Positions 6,635 to 15,059 of a DNA stretch of 64,000 bases are shown here, piece after piece; the stretch's first letter is position 1, and the number at the start of each line of letters is the position of its first letter. Position numbers and translations under genes: made by a program. The stretch lies in assembly GCF_029846175.1 (NCBI RefSeq), contig NZ_JARWAC010000010.1, positions 248,001-312,000 on the forward strand. Direction: 5' to 3'. The notes under the pieces were generated by a model. The model was not told where the DNA came from and ran no database searches. It saw only the letters and a list, made by a program, of their open reading frames with translations. Source of the DNA: Sphaerisporangium sp. TRM90804. Its GTDB lineage: Bacteria; Actinomycetota; Actinomycetes; Streptosporangiales; Streptosporangiaceae.

Positions 6635-9628
6635 ATGGAAAGGCTCAACGAAAGATCCCGGAAGTCGCCGGCGATCGCGATCACCGGCATCGCGTGCAGG
6701 TATCCGGGGGCCGACGGCCCCGAACAGTTCTGGCGGCTGCTGATGGAGCGCACGGACGCCGTCGGCGAGGTCCCCGGCGAGCGTCTTCCCGGCACGGGCG
6801 CCGCGACCGCCCGGCACGGCGGGCTTCTCGGCCCGATCGACGGATTCGACGCCGCGTTCTTCGACATGGCGCCCCGGGAGGCGCGGCTGACCGACCCCCA
6901 GCTCAGGCTCTTCCTGGAGGTCGCCTGGGAGGCCGTCGAGGACGCCGGCCTGAGCCCCTCGCGGCTCGCGGGCAGCCGCACGGGCGTGTTCGTCGGGCAG
7001 GCGACCTCGAACTACTGGGAGTTGCTCTGCCGGCACGCCGATCCTGACATCTACGGACTGGTCGGCAGCGAGTTCCGCGCCTCGCTGCCCGGCCGCGTGT
7101 CCTTCCACCTCGACCTGCGCGGCCCGAGCGTCTCGGTGGACACCGCCTGCTCCGCCTCGCTGACCGCCGTCCACCTGGCCTGCCAGAGCATCCGGCTCGG
7201 AGAGTCGACCACGGCCCTGGTCGGCGGGGTCAACCTGGCGCTCCTGCCGCACGAGGGAGCGGCGTTCTCCGAGGCGGGCATGCTCGCGCCGGACGGGCGC
7301 TGCAAGTTCGGGGACGCCGGTGCCGACGGCTTCGTGCGCTCCGACGGGGTCGGCGTCGTCGTCCTGAGGCCGCTGCAGGCCGCCCTCGCCGACGGCGACC
7401 CGGTGTACGCGGTCATCCGCGGCAGCGCGGTGAACAACGACGGGCGCAGCAACGGGCTGCTGATGACGCCGAGCGTCGCCGGCCAGGAGCACATGCTCCG
7501 CGAGGCGCTGCGGGCGGCCGAGGTCGATGGGGCCGAGGTCGACTACGTCGAGGCGCACGGCACGGGCACGAAGGTGGGCGACCACGTGGAGCTCACCGCC
7601 CTCGGCAACGTCCTCGGCGAGAGGCGGCCCCCCGGCCGTCCCTGCCTGGTGGGGTCGGTGAAGTCGAACATCGGGCACACCGAGGCCGCCGCCGGCATCG
7701 CCGGGCTGATCAAGGCGGCGCTCTGCGTCCAGCACCGGCTCGTGCCGCCGACGCTGCACGTGCGCGAGCCCAACCCGACCGTCGCGTCCGCCCGTTCGGC
7801 CCTGCGGCTTCCCACCGAACCACGGCCGCTCACCGACCGCGGCCCGGTCGTGGCCGGGGTCAGCTCGTTCGGGATCTCGGGGACGAACGTCCACGTCGTG
7901 CTCGAGGAGTACGCGGGCCCGCGGGAGACCGCGTCTCACCAGGGTCTTCCCGCCGGCGGGGAGCACCTGCTCACGCTCTCGGCGCGGTCGGCGGAGGCGC
8001 TGCGCGAAGCCGCGGCGGCGGCGGCCGGGTTCCTGTCGCCGGGCGGCGCCGGCCGGCAGTCCGACCTCTCCGACATCTGCCACACGGCGGCGCTTCGCCG
8101 CAAGCACCACGAGAACCGGCTGGTCGCCCTCGGCTCCACCCACGACGACCTGGCCGTCGCGCTGCGCGAGTTCGGCCGGGCCGGGGCCTGCGCCGACGTC
8201 GTCGGCGACGACGAGGAGCGGGGCGTCCCGGCCCGCGTCGCCTTCGTCTTCCCCGGGCAGGGGTCGCAGTGGCCGGGCATGACCCGCGACCTGCTGTCGT
8301 CCTCCGAGGTCTACCGCGAGGCGCTGCGGCGCTGCTCGGAGGCGGTCGAGGCCGAGACCGGCTGGTCGGTGCTGCGGAGGCTGGAGACGGGAGCTCCGCT
8401 GACCGACCGCGTCGACGAGATCCAGCCGGCTCTGTGGGCGGTGCAGGTGGCGCTCGCGGCGCTGTGGCGGTCGCTCGGCGTCGAGCCCGACCTGATGATC
8501 GGGCACAGCATGGGCGAGGTGGCGGCGGCCTGCGTGGCGGGCGCCCTGGAGCCGGCGGACGCCGCCGCGGTGATCTGCCGTCGCAGCGGGCTGGCCCAGC
8601 GCATCGGCGGCAGGGGCGCCATGGTGTCCGTGGGGCTCGGGGAGGCGGCGGCCGAGTCGGCGCTGGACGGCTACGAGGATCGGGTCGCCGTGGGCGCGGT
8701 CAATGGTCCGAGCTCGACCGTCCTGTCCGGCGACCCGGCGGCGCTGCGCGAGATCGGGCGCGAGTTCGACCGGCGCGGCGTCTTCCACCGCGCGGTCCCG
8801 GTCGTCTTCGCCTCGCACAGCCCGCAGGTGGACGAGCTCAAGGACGATCTCCGCCTGGCCCTGCGCGAGGTGCGGCCCGCCGCCGCGCGGGTCCCGATCT
8901 GGTCGACGGTGCTGGACGAGCTCACCGACGGCGCCGGCTTCGACGCCGGCTACTGGGTCAGGAACCTGCGCGACCGCGTGCGGTTCGCGTCCGCGGTCAC
9001 CCGGGTGGCCGACGCCGCGCCCACGGTGTTCGTGGAGGTCAGCCCGCACGCCGTCCTCACGGGTGCGATGCGCGAGTGCCTGAGCGACCGGGGCCTGCGC
9101 GGCACGGTGACGGCTTCCATGCGGCGGGGGGAGGCCGCCTGGCCGTCGTTGCGCCGGGCGCTGGCTTCGGTCCACGTCGCCGGCGGACGGGTCGACTGGC
9201 GGCGGCACTACCCGAGCGGTCGGTCGGTGCGGTTGCCGTCGTATCCCTGGCAGCGCGAGCGTTACTGGTTCACCGAGTCCGCCGCCCCGCCCGCGGCCTC
9301 CCCCGCCGGGCCCGCCGGGCCCGCCGGCACGCGGGAACGGCGCGAGCTCGTCGCCCGGGCCGGGCTCGTCGCCGAAGCCGGGCTCACCGGCGAGGTCGGG
9401 CTGCGGGTCGTCCAGCAGATCGCCCAGGAGCTCCGTCTGCCGGTCGGCAGGCTGAACCTGCGCAGGCCGCTGGGCGCGATGGGGCTCGACTCGCTGATGG
9501 CCGCCAAGCTCTGCGGCCGCCTGCGCGACGACCCCGGCGTCGTGGTCTCGCCGAGTCTTCTGCTGGGCGGCCTGCCGCTCGGCGATATCCTCGACCGGGT
9601 CTCTTCCGGCGCAGCCCCCGAAGTGTAG
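6635..9628 (+). CDS. Single-module type I polyketide synthase (KS-AT-ACP)
   Basis: A 997-residue multidomain enzyme. The ketosynthase (about 12-425) has the full catalytic triad: Cys172 in VDTACSAS, His308 in EAHGTGTKVGD and His348 in KSNIGHTEAAAG. The acyltransferase (about 535-830) has FPGQGSQW, the active Ser625 in GHSMGE and the specificity-loop motif FASH at 725-728, which is neither the malonyl HAFH nor the methylmalonyl YASH signature. The carrier domain (about 915-990) has the phosphopantetheine Ser953 in GLDSLMAAKL. There is no ketoreductase, dehydratase or thioesterase, so it should deliver one beta-keto extension, or act repeatedly, with release by another protein. An ATG at 6635 follows GGGAGG. 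The TetR gene follows after 43 bp. Confidence 0.95.
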   Translation: MERLNERSRKSPAIAITGIACRYPGADGPEQFWRLLMERTDAVGEVPGERLPGTGAATARHGGLLGPIDGFDAAFFDMAPREARLTDPQLRLFLEVAWEAVEDAGLSPSRLAGSRTGVFVGQATSNYWELLCRHADPDIYGLVGSEFRASLPGRVSFHLDLRGPSVSVDTACSASLTAVHLACQSIRLGESTTALVGGVNLALLPHEGAAFSEAGMLAPDGRCKFGDAGADGFVRSDGVGVVVLRPLQAALADGDPVYAVIRGSAVNNDGRSNGLLMTPSVAGQEHMLREALRAAEVDGAEVDYVEAHGTGTKVGDHVELTALGNVLGERRPPGRPCLVGSVKSNIGHTEAAAGIAGLIKAALCVQHRLVPPTLHVREPNPTVASARSALRLPTEPRPLTDRGPVVAGVSSFGISGTNVHVVLEEYAGPRETASHQGLPAGGEHLLTLSARSAEALREAAAAAAGFLSPGGAGRQSDLSDICHTAALRRKHHENRLVALGSTHDDLAVALREFGRAGACADVVGDDEERGVPARVAFVFPGQGSQWPGMTRDLLSSSEVYREALRRCSEAVEAETGWSVLRRLETGAPLTDRVDEIQPALWAVQVALAALWRSLGVEPDLMIGHSMGEVAAACVAGALEPADAAAVICRRSGLAQRIGGRGAMVSVGLGEAAAESALDGYEDRVAVGAVNGPSSTVLSGDPAALREIGREFDRRGVFHRAVPVVFASHSPQVDELKDDLRLALREVRPAAARVPIWSTVLDELTDGAGFDAGYWVRNLRDRVRFASAVTRVADAAPTVFVEVSPHAVLTGAMRECLSDRGLRGTVTASMRRGEAAWPSLRRALASVHVAGGRVDWRRHYPSGRSVRLPSYPWQRERYWFTESAAPPAASPAGPAGPAGTRERRELVARAGLVAEAGLTGEVGLRVVQQIAQELRLPVGRLNLRRPLGAMGLDSLMAAKLCGRLRDDPGVVVSPSLLLGGLPLGDILDRVSSGAAPEV

Positions 9629-9639
9629 ACTCAAGTCTA
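9626..9639 (+). promoter_or_regulatory. Candidate operator 3 (TAGACTCAAGTCTA palindrome) before tetR
   Basis: A 14-bp dyad with a 2-bp centre, TAGACT-CA-AGTCTA, begins in the PKS stop codon and ends 33 bp before the TetR start. It is the most symmetrical copy of the GACT-N2-AGTC motif and probably autoregulates the TetR gene (inference). Confidence 0.6.
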
Positions 9640-9671
9640 AGCTCACACCTGCGACGGGGGAAGTGTTAACC

Positions 9672-10307
9672 GTGGCACCTCTGAACCAGACCGCCGGGCG
9701 GCGGGAGCGCAACCGCGAGATCATGCGCCGCCGCGTCTACGAGGCGGCGATCTCCCTGTTCGCCGAGAAGGGTTACGCCGCGACGTCCTTCGACGACATC
9801 GCGGCGCTGGCCGATGTCGCCCGCGCCACGGTCTTCAACCACTTCAAGCGCAAGGAGGAGTTCCTCAAGGCCTGGGGCGACGAACGTCGCCGGCGGCTGG
9901 ACACCATCCTCATCCAGGAGAGCGCCCGCGCGACCGACGTGCGAGACCAGCTCGTGCGCTGCATGCGCGTCCTCGGCGAGATCACCACCCAGGAGCGGCC
10001 CCTCATGCGGGAGCTTTTGCTGGCGTGGGTGCAGACCGGCGCTCCCGTACGGGAGGAGCCCCACAGCGCCTACATCTTCGCCGAGATCCTCACCGTGGGT
10101 AAGGCGCACGGCGAGGTGCGGCCGGAGGTGCACCCGCTGACGGCCGGTTACCTGCTGCGCGACATCTACCTGGGCACCCTGTACCGCTGGGTCGGCACGA
10201 GCGAGCAGCCGCCCTTCTCCCTGCAGGACGCCCTCGCCGACGCGCTGCGCATGGCCTTCGTCGGCATGCTCGCGGAGTCGCCGCCCATGGCGAACGTTGG
10301 ACGCTAG
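9672..10307 (+). CDS. TetR/AcrR family transcriptional regulator
   Basis: This protein of about 211 residues has the TetR DNA-binding domain at the N terminus: RRRVYEAAISLFAEKGYAAT, then SFDDIAALADVARATVFNHF and KRKEEFLKAW. The rest is a helical ligand-binding domain. I chose the GTG at 9672 because the purine-rich ACGGGGGA is 11 bp away; a GTG at 9663 would be too close to it and would add a rare TTA codon as codon 2. It sits between the PKS and a two-component system. Related palindromes precede the PKS, this gene and the kinase, so I infer it represses these units until an intermediate accumulates. Confidence 0.9.
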   Translation: MAPLNQTAGRRERNREIMRRRVYEAAISLFAEKGYAATSFDDIAALADVARATVFNHFKRKEEFLKAWGDERRRRLDTILIQESARATDVRDQLVRCMRVLGEITTQERPLMRELLLAWVQTGAPVREEPHSAYIFAEILTVGKAHGEVRPEVHPLTAGYLLRDIYLGTLYRWVGTSEQPPFSLQDALADALRMAFVGMLAESPPMANVGR

Positions 10308-10333
10308 TCTGGACATGGTCCTCAGTACGAACT

Positions 10334-10347
10334 TAGACTGGAGTTCA
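10334..10347 (+). promoter_or_regulatory. Candidate operator 4 (TAGACTGGAGTTCA) before the kinase gene
   Basis: This site is an imperfect copy of the motif at 9626-9639, with the same TAGACT half and a changed right half. A further CAGTCTGAG lies at 10352-10360. It is 26 bp before the kinase ATG. Confidence 0.5.
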
Positions 10348-10372
10348 CGAACAGTCTGAGACCGGGGGCGCC

Positions 10373-11041
10373 ATGAGCCTCAGTGAGCTGATCGAACGGT
10401 CGGCGGGAGAGCCGTCGGACGACGTCCGCCAGGTCAGGCACGAAGAGCGCTGCCGCCTGTCGAGCGACCTGCACGACACCCTCGGCCCGGCGCTGGCCGG
10501 CATCAGGCTGAGGCTCGACACCGCCGCGGCGCTGCTGGCCCACGAACCGGAGGCCCGCAGGCTGGTCGCGGACGCCGCCGAGGAGACGGTCCGCGCCGTG
10601 GCCGAGATGCGCCGGCTCATCGACGATCTCGGGCCCGTCGACCTGCACGCCGGCCTGCCCGGGGCGCTGCGCCGCCTGGCGGCCCGCCTCGGCGACGGCG
10701 GCCGGCTCACGATCACGCTCGACGTGCCCGAGGGCCCGCCGCCGCTGCCCCCCGTGGTGGAGTCGGCCGTCTACCGCATCGCCGCCGAGTGCCTGACCAA
10801 CACCGTCAGGCACGCCGCGGCGAGCCGGGTGACCCTGCGGCTGGCGCACGAGGGCGACGTGGTCGTCCTGCGGGTGACCGACGACGGCGTGGGCCTGCCC
10901 GGCGTGCGGCGCCAGGGACGCGGCCTGCCGTCCATGACCAGGCGCGCCCGGGAGGCCGGCGGCCGCCTGGAGGTGCTGTCCCGCCGTGACGGACGGCAGG
11001 GAACCGAGGTGCGTGCCGTGCTTCCCGGGAGGGTGAGATGA
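10373..11041 (+). CDS. Soluble NarL-type (HPK7) sensor histidine kinase
   Basis: A short kinase of 222 residues with no membrane segment or recognisable sensor. The dimerisation/phosphoacceptor part has His34 in SSDLHDTLGPALAGIRL. The HATPase_c part contains ECLTNTVRHAAASRV (N box), TDDGVGLP (G1) and GRGLPSMTRRAREAGG. Such truncated kinases must sense a cytoplasmic signal or rely on partner proteins. The stop overlaps the regulator's ATG by 4 bp, so the two are coupled. The position directly before the 11-gene sugar operon suggests that the pair controls it (inference). Confidence 0.9.
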   Translation: MSLSELIERSAGEPSDDVRQVRHEERCRLSSDLHDTLGPALAGIRLRLDTAAALLAHEPEARRLVADAAEETVRAVAEMRRLIDDLGPVDLHAGLPGALRRLAARLGDGGRLTITLDVPEGPPPLPPVVESAVYRIAAECLTNTVRHAAASRVTLRLAHEGDVVVLRVTDDGVGLPGVRRQGRGLPSMTRRAREAGGRLEVLSRRDGRQGTEVRAVLPGRVR

Positions 11042-11697
11042 CCATCCACGTGTTTCTCGTCGACGACCACCCGACGTTCCGGGACGGGCTGCGCGTGGCG
11101 CTGGAGTCGGCTCCCGGGATGAGGGTCGTCGGCGAGAGCTCAAGCGGTGAGGAGGCGGTCCGGGCGCTCGCCGAGTCGCGTCCGGGCGCCGACGTCGTGC
11201 TCATGGACATCAGGCTGCCCGGTTGCTCGGGAATCGAGGCCACCCGCCTGATCACCCGCGGCGCCGGGGCGCCTCGCGTGCTCGTGATCTCCACGGCCGA
11301 GGACGACGACGTCGTGGTCGGGGCGCTGCGCGCGGGCGCGAGCGGCTTCATCGACAAGGCGACCTCCCGGGAGGACCTGCTGTGCGGCGTCAGCCTGGTG
11401 GCGAAGGGCTGCGCGGTGCTCAGCCCGAACGTCGCGGTGAGGCTGAGCACCTATTTCTCGGCCATACGCGAGGTGCCCGACCGCATGGCGTTCCCCGGCC
11501 TCACCGAGCGGGAGCGGGAGATCCTCGACCTGCTCGCCCGCGGCTGGAACAACCAGAGCATCTCCCGGCAGCTCCTGCTGGCGGAGAAGACCATCCGGAA
11601 TCACATCACGCACATCTTCATGAAACTGGACGTCACCGACAGGACCACGGCGGCGATGCGCGCGAGAAACGCGGGACTGGGCCTGGATCCGGCATAG
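11038..11697 (+). CDS. NarL/LuxR-family response regulator
   Basis: A 219-residue regulator with a receiver domain (FLVDDHPTFRDGL at the start, phosphoacceptor Asp57 in VVLMDIRLPG) and a C-terminal LuxR helix-turn-helix ([43 protein letters not shown]). It is phosphorylated by the coupled kinase just upstream and binds DNA as a dimer. The 120-bp gap to the sugar operon holds a TTGACA-GA-TGTCAA palindrome that is a plausible target. Confidence 0.93.
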   Translation: MTIHVFLVDDHPTFRDGLRVALESAPGMRVVGESSSGEEAVRALAESRPGADVVLMDIRLPGCSGIEATRLITRGAGAPRVLVISTAEDDDVVVGALRAGASGFIDKATSREDLLCGVSLVAKGCAVLSPNVAVRLSTYFSAIREVPDRMAFPGLTEREREILDLLARGWNNQSISRQLLLAEKTIRNHITHIFMKLDVTDRTTAAMRARNAGLGLDPA

Positions 11698-11774
11698 ATT
11701 CCGCGCCGATATCCGGTGGCAGGGACACGATCGGGACCGCACTCCCATGAATCCGGGACAACCGGCCGCCTAAA

Positions 11775-11788
11775 TTGACAGATGTCAA
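11775..11788 (+). promoter_or_regulatory. Palindrome TTGACA-GA-TGTCAA at the head of the sugar operon
   Basis: A perfect 6-2-6 dyad, 30 bp before the transaldolase start. Its left half is the consensus -35 hexamer TTGACA, although no good -10 lies 16-18 bp downstream. It may be a regulator site overlapping or replacing a -35 element. Which regulator binds is unknown. Confidence 0.55.
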
Positions 11789-11817
11789 CGCGCAGGCGAC
11801 CTGAATCGGATGGGGAA

Positions 11818-12453
11818 ATGACCGTATACGTGGACTCCGCCGACCGGAAGGAAATTCGCGCGGCGGCACAACTCGGTTTCGTGACCGGCGTCACCACGAA
11901 TCCGTCCCTGATGCGAACCGTGACCGACGATCCGCTCCAGCACGCGAAACAGCTTCTCGCCGACGAGGCCCCCGCCGAGTTCTACTACCAGCCCACCGGG
12001 GCCTACGCCGGCCTGCGGGAGGAGGCGGAGTCGGCCTGGTCCCTCGCCCCCGACCGCGTCATCGTGAAGGTGCCGGCCACCACCGCAGGAGCGGCCCTGG
12101 CCAAGAGCCTCACCTCGCGCGGCGTCCCGGTCGCGCTGACCGCGGCCCAGACCCCGAACGCGATGATCGTCGCGGAGGCCGTCGGGTGCGTCGCGGTCAT
12201 CCCCTACGTCGACCGCGCCTGGCGCGACCCCCGGGTCGACAGCGAGCTCGTGGCCGGCCTCGCACGGGTGAGGCGCGGCACCACCCGCATCGTCGCGGCC
12301 TCGGTGAAGAACGCCGGCCAGTTCACGAAGGCGTTCACCGACGGGGCCGACGCGGTCACCGCGCCGCTCGACGTCCTCGCGCAGGTGCTGAACCACCCGG
12401 CGGCTCTGGAAGCCGAACGGGATTTCGCCGAGCGGTACGCGGGAGGGGCGTGA
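11818..12453 (+). CDS. Transaldolase/fructose-6-phosphate aldolase-like protein
   Basis: This 211-residue protein is the length of small (FSA/TalC-type) transaldolases. GFVTGVTTNPSLM at 20-32 is the family's N-terminal signature, and Lys84 in VIVKVPAT is the Schiff-base lysine; ASVKNAGQ near residue 160 forms another barrel strand. The enzyme should move a three-carbon dihydroxyacetone unit or cleave/join a ketose phosphate. The ATG at 11818 follows GGGGAA; an upstream in-frame ATG at 11782 lies inside the palindrome and lacks a ribosome site. It opens the 15.3-kb operon, only 1 bp from the HAD gene, suggesting its product is dephosphorylated next. Confidence 0.88.
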   Translation: MTVYVDSADRKEIRAAAQLGFVTGVTTNPSLMRTVTDDPLQHAKQLLADEAPAEFYYQPTGAYAGLREEAESAWSLAPDRVIVKVPATTAGAALAKSLTSRGVPVALTAAQTPNAMIVAEAVGCVAVIPYVDRAWRDPRVDSELVAGLARVRRGTTRIVAASVKNAGQFTKAFTDGADAVTAPLDVLAQVLNHPAALEAERDFAERYAGGA

Positions 12454-12454
12454 G

Positions 12455-13162
12455 ATGTACGAGGCCGTATTGTTCGACATGGACGGCGTGATCGTCGACA
12501 CCGAGCATTCCGTCACCGAATTCTGGCGGCAGCTCGCCGCGTCGGAAGGATTCTCGCTGAGCACCGCCGACCTCGAAAGGCACGTGTACGGAAATCGCGC
12601 CGACCACACGCTCCGCGAGCTGTTCCCGCGCATATCCCCCGACCGTTACGGTGAGATCTACGGGCGGCTGAGAAGGAACCAGGAAAGCCTGTTGTACGCC
12701 GCCGTTCCCGGGGTCCACACCCTGCTGGAGGGGCTCGGTCAGGCGGTGGTCCCGGTCGCCCTGGTGACCGGCGCGCAGGACTGGAAGGCGGCCGCGGTCC
12801 TCGGCCAGCTGGGGCTGACCGAGACCTTCGACACGCAGATCTGCGCGGACGACACGGCGCTGGGGAAGCCGCACCCCGCCTGCTACCTGCTGGCCGCCGA
12901 ACGCCTGTGCGTCGACATCGAGCGGTGCCTGGTCTTCGAGGACGCGGTGAGCGGCGTGACCTCCGCGGTGGCCGCCGGCGCGGCCTGCGTGGGCCTCGCC
13001 CCGCCGCACCGTGCCCGCCAGGTGCTGGACGCCGGGGCCCTGACGGTCGTGCGCGACTTCACGGAGGTCGTCTTCGATCCGCGCGAGCGCACCATGAGCG
13101 CCGGCCGCGAGGAGCTTCTCTTCGCGCCGGTTCCGGGCGGCGACCGCCTCCCGGCCTACTGA
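12455..13162 (+). CDS. HAD-superfamily sugar phosphatase/phosphoglucomutase-like hydrolase
   Basis: A 235-residue HAD-IA protein with the catalytic motif FDMDGVIVDTE (nucleophile Asp8, acid/base Asp10), the second motif LVTGAQ and the C-terminal LGKPHPACYLLA and VFEDAVSGVTSA motifs. This subgroup includes beta-phosphoglucomutases and small-sugar-phosphate phosphatases. It starts 1 bp after the transaldolase stop. Together with the neighbouring aldolases it probably acts on a sugar phosphate intermediate. Phosphatase versus mutase cannot be decided by eye. Confidence 0.88.
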   Translation: MYEAVLFDMDGVIVDTEHSVTEFWRQLAASEGFSLSTADLERHVYGNRADHTLRELFPRISPDRYGEIYGRLRRNQESLLYAAVPGVHTLLEGLGQAVVPVALVTGAQDWKAAAVLGQLGLTETFDTQICADDTALGKPHPACYLLAAERLCVDIERCLVFEDAVSGVTSAVAAGAACVGLAPPHRARQVLDAGALTVVRDFTEVVFDPRERTMSAGREELLFAPVPGGDRLPAY

Positions 13163-13190
13163 TCGGCAACGAGTCGAAAGGTCCACCGAC

Positions 13191-15059
13191 ATGGACCAGT
13201 TCTTCGTACCACCGATCGACCGATGGGAGCCCGGGAAGGCGGGCGGCCCCTCGGGCAGGGACGAGGTTCTCTACCGGTCCCACCTCGTCGGATCCGATCC
13301 GGCGCTCACCAAGGAGGGCGGGGGCAACTTCTCCGCCAAGGGCGTCACCGTCGACCACCTCGGGCGGCCCGCCAGGGTGCTGTGGATGAGCTCGTGGGGC
13401 TGCGACGGCGCGACCACCACACCCGACGACTTCCCCGTCCTGCGCCTGGACGACCTGCTGCCGCTGCGTGACTCCGGGCCGATGAGCGAGATAGACATGA
13501 TCGGCCATCTGGTCGGCTCCGGCCTGCACGGCGAGCAGCGCCGGCCGGGCATCGAGACCCTCACCCACGCCTTCATCCCGGCCGCGCACGTCGACCACTG
13601 CCACCCCGACGCGGTGATCGCGATGACCTCGTTCCCGCGAGGACGCGAGGTGGCCGACGCCGAGTTCGGCGACGAGGCGATCTGGTTCGACTACCGCCAG
13701 TTCGACGTCGGCGTCGCCAGGGAGCTGGCGGCCCGCATCGCCGCGAACCCGCGCTGCCGGTTCGTGCTGCTGGCCAACCACGGCCTGTTCACCTGGGCCG
13801 ACACCAGCAGGGAGTGCTACGAGAACTCGCTGGAGGCCGTCGAGCGCGCCACGCGGGCGGTGAACAAGGCGGTCGTCCGCGCGGCCGACCTGGGCGGCCC
13901 GGCCGTCACCCCGCCGCAGGCGGAGACCGCGCACGACCTGCTCGCCGAGATCCTGCCCGCGACCCGCGCCGCCCTGTCGGCCGGGACGCAGGGGCTCGTC
14001 CTCCACCTGGACCGCGGCGCCGAGGCCCTGTGGTTCGCCTCCTCGGTCCGCGGCCCCCGGTGGAGCCAGGACGGGCCGAGCTGCCCCGACCACGTGGTCA
14101 CGGTCGGGTACCGCCCGCTCGTGCTCGACGGCGTGCCCACCGGCGCCGCCGACGTGCTCTCCGCCATCGAGGGCTACCGCGCCTGGTACGACGACTACTA
14201 CGAGCGGCACGTGCCCGAGTCCGCCCGCGCGCTGGGAAGGCGGAGCAACGCGCCGCACGCGATCGTCCTGCCCGGCCTCGGGGTCGTGTCCTGCGGGACC
14301 GACGCCGCCAAGGCCAGGCTGTGCGCCGACCACATCGCCCAGACCATGACCGTGATCCGCGCCGCCGACGCCGCGGGCGGGTACCGGTCGCTCACCGAGG
14401 CCCAGGGAGCCCTCGACGAGTACTGGCCGCTGATGCGGCTGAAGCCCCAGCTGCGGCCGCCCGACGGCCCGCTGGCGGGCAAGGTCTTCCTGCTCGCCGG
14501 CCGCGACGACACGCGTACCGGCGAGGTGGCCGATCTGCTCGCCGCCGCGGGGGCGCACGTGGCCCTCAGCCCGGAGCGCGCGGGCGACCGGGCCGGACTC
14601 GCCGCCGAGGCGGCGGACATCTCCGGGCGGTACGGCGAACGGCGCGCGGTCGCGCTTTCGTCCGCCGCCTCGGACGCGCCCGGCGCCGTGCGCGACGCGG
14701 TGCTCGCCTACGGCGGGTTCGACGCCGTGGTCGACATGACCCGCTCCGGCGGCCTCGCCCTCGCCGCGCTGCCCGTCTTCGCGCGCCAGGGCACCCCAGG
14801 CTCGGTACTCCTCGCCAACGACGGCTGGCTCGCCGGCCGCCTGGGGCTGGAGGTCGCCGCGCTGGAGACCCGGGGGTCCGGCGCGTCCGTGCAGGCCGTC
14901 GCCGCGTCGAGCCCGGGCGCGGTGGCCAGGGTCGCGGCCTTCCACGCCTGCCTGACCGGCTCCGACGGCGTCTACAAGGGCACCGTGCTGCGCCCGAGAC
15001 GGGCCCGGGCAACCGGCAACGACCATCCCGACATGAAGGTGATCCTCAATGAACGTTGA
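13191..15059 (+). CDS. Class II aldolase fused to a degenerate short-chain dehydrogenase domain
   Basis: A 622-residue protein with the layout of bifunctional rhamnulose-1-phosphate aldolase/alcohol dehydrogenases. The N-terminal class II aldolase has metal ligands His133, His136 or His138 in HVDHCHPD and His197 in LANHGLF. The C-terminal part (about 435-600) is a Rossmann-like SDR remnant beginning LAGKVFLLAGRDDTRTG, but it lacks the TGxxxGIG nucleotide motif and I find no YxxxK catalytic pair. Dehydrogenase activity is therefore doubtful. Full-length relatives are longer. The stop overlaps the next gene's start by 11 bp. It probably cleaves or forms a ketose phosphate. Confidence 0.82.
   Translation: MDQFFVPPIDRWEPGKAGGPSGRDEVLYRSHLVGSDPALTKEGGGNFSAKGVTVDHLGRPARVLWMSSWGCDGATTTPDDFPVLRLDDLLPLRDSGPMSEIDMIGHLVGSGLHGEQRRPGIETLTHAFIPAAHVDHCHPDAVIAMTSFPRGREVADAEFGDEAIWFDYRQFDVGVARELAARIAANPRCRFVLLANHGLFTWADTSRECYENSLEAVERATRAVNKAVVRAADLGGPAVTPPQAETAHDLLAEILPATRAALSAGTQGLVLHLDRGAEALWFASSVRGPRWSQDGPSCPDHVVTVGYRPLVLDGVPTGAADVLSAIEGYRAWYDDYYERHVPESARALGRRSNAPHAIVLPGLGVVSCGTDAAKARLCADHIAQTMTVIRAADAAGGYRSLTEAQGALDEYWPLMRLKPQLRPPDGPLAGKVFLLAGRDDTRTGEVADLLAAAGAHVALSPERAGDRAGLAAEAADISGRYGERRAVALSSAASDAPGAVRDAVLAYGGFDAVVDMTRSGGLALAALPVFARQGTPGSVLLANDGWLAGRLGLEVAALETRGSGASVQAVAASSPGAVARVAAFHACLTGSDGVYKGTVLRPRRARATGNDHPDMKVILNER

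Noticed and set aside
6464-9724. Very long open frame (1086 codons) antisense to the PKS
   Set aside because: Its composition is that of a frame mirroring GC-rich codons (Arg/Gly/His-rich, no domain), while the + strand has a complete KS-AT-ACP. The same holds for long antisense frames at 16324-18471, 22238-24157, 29298-31205 (antisense to the TRAP genes), 44680-46644 and 48546-49880.
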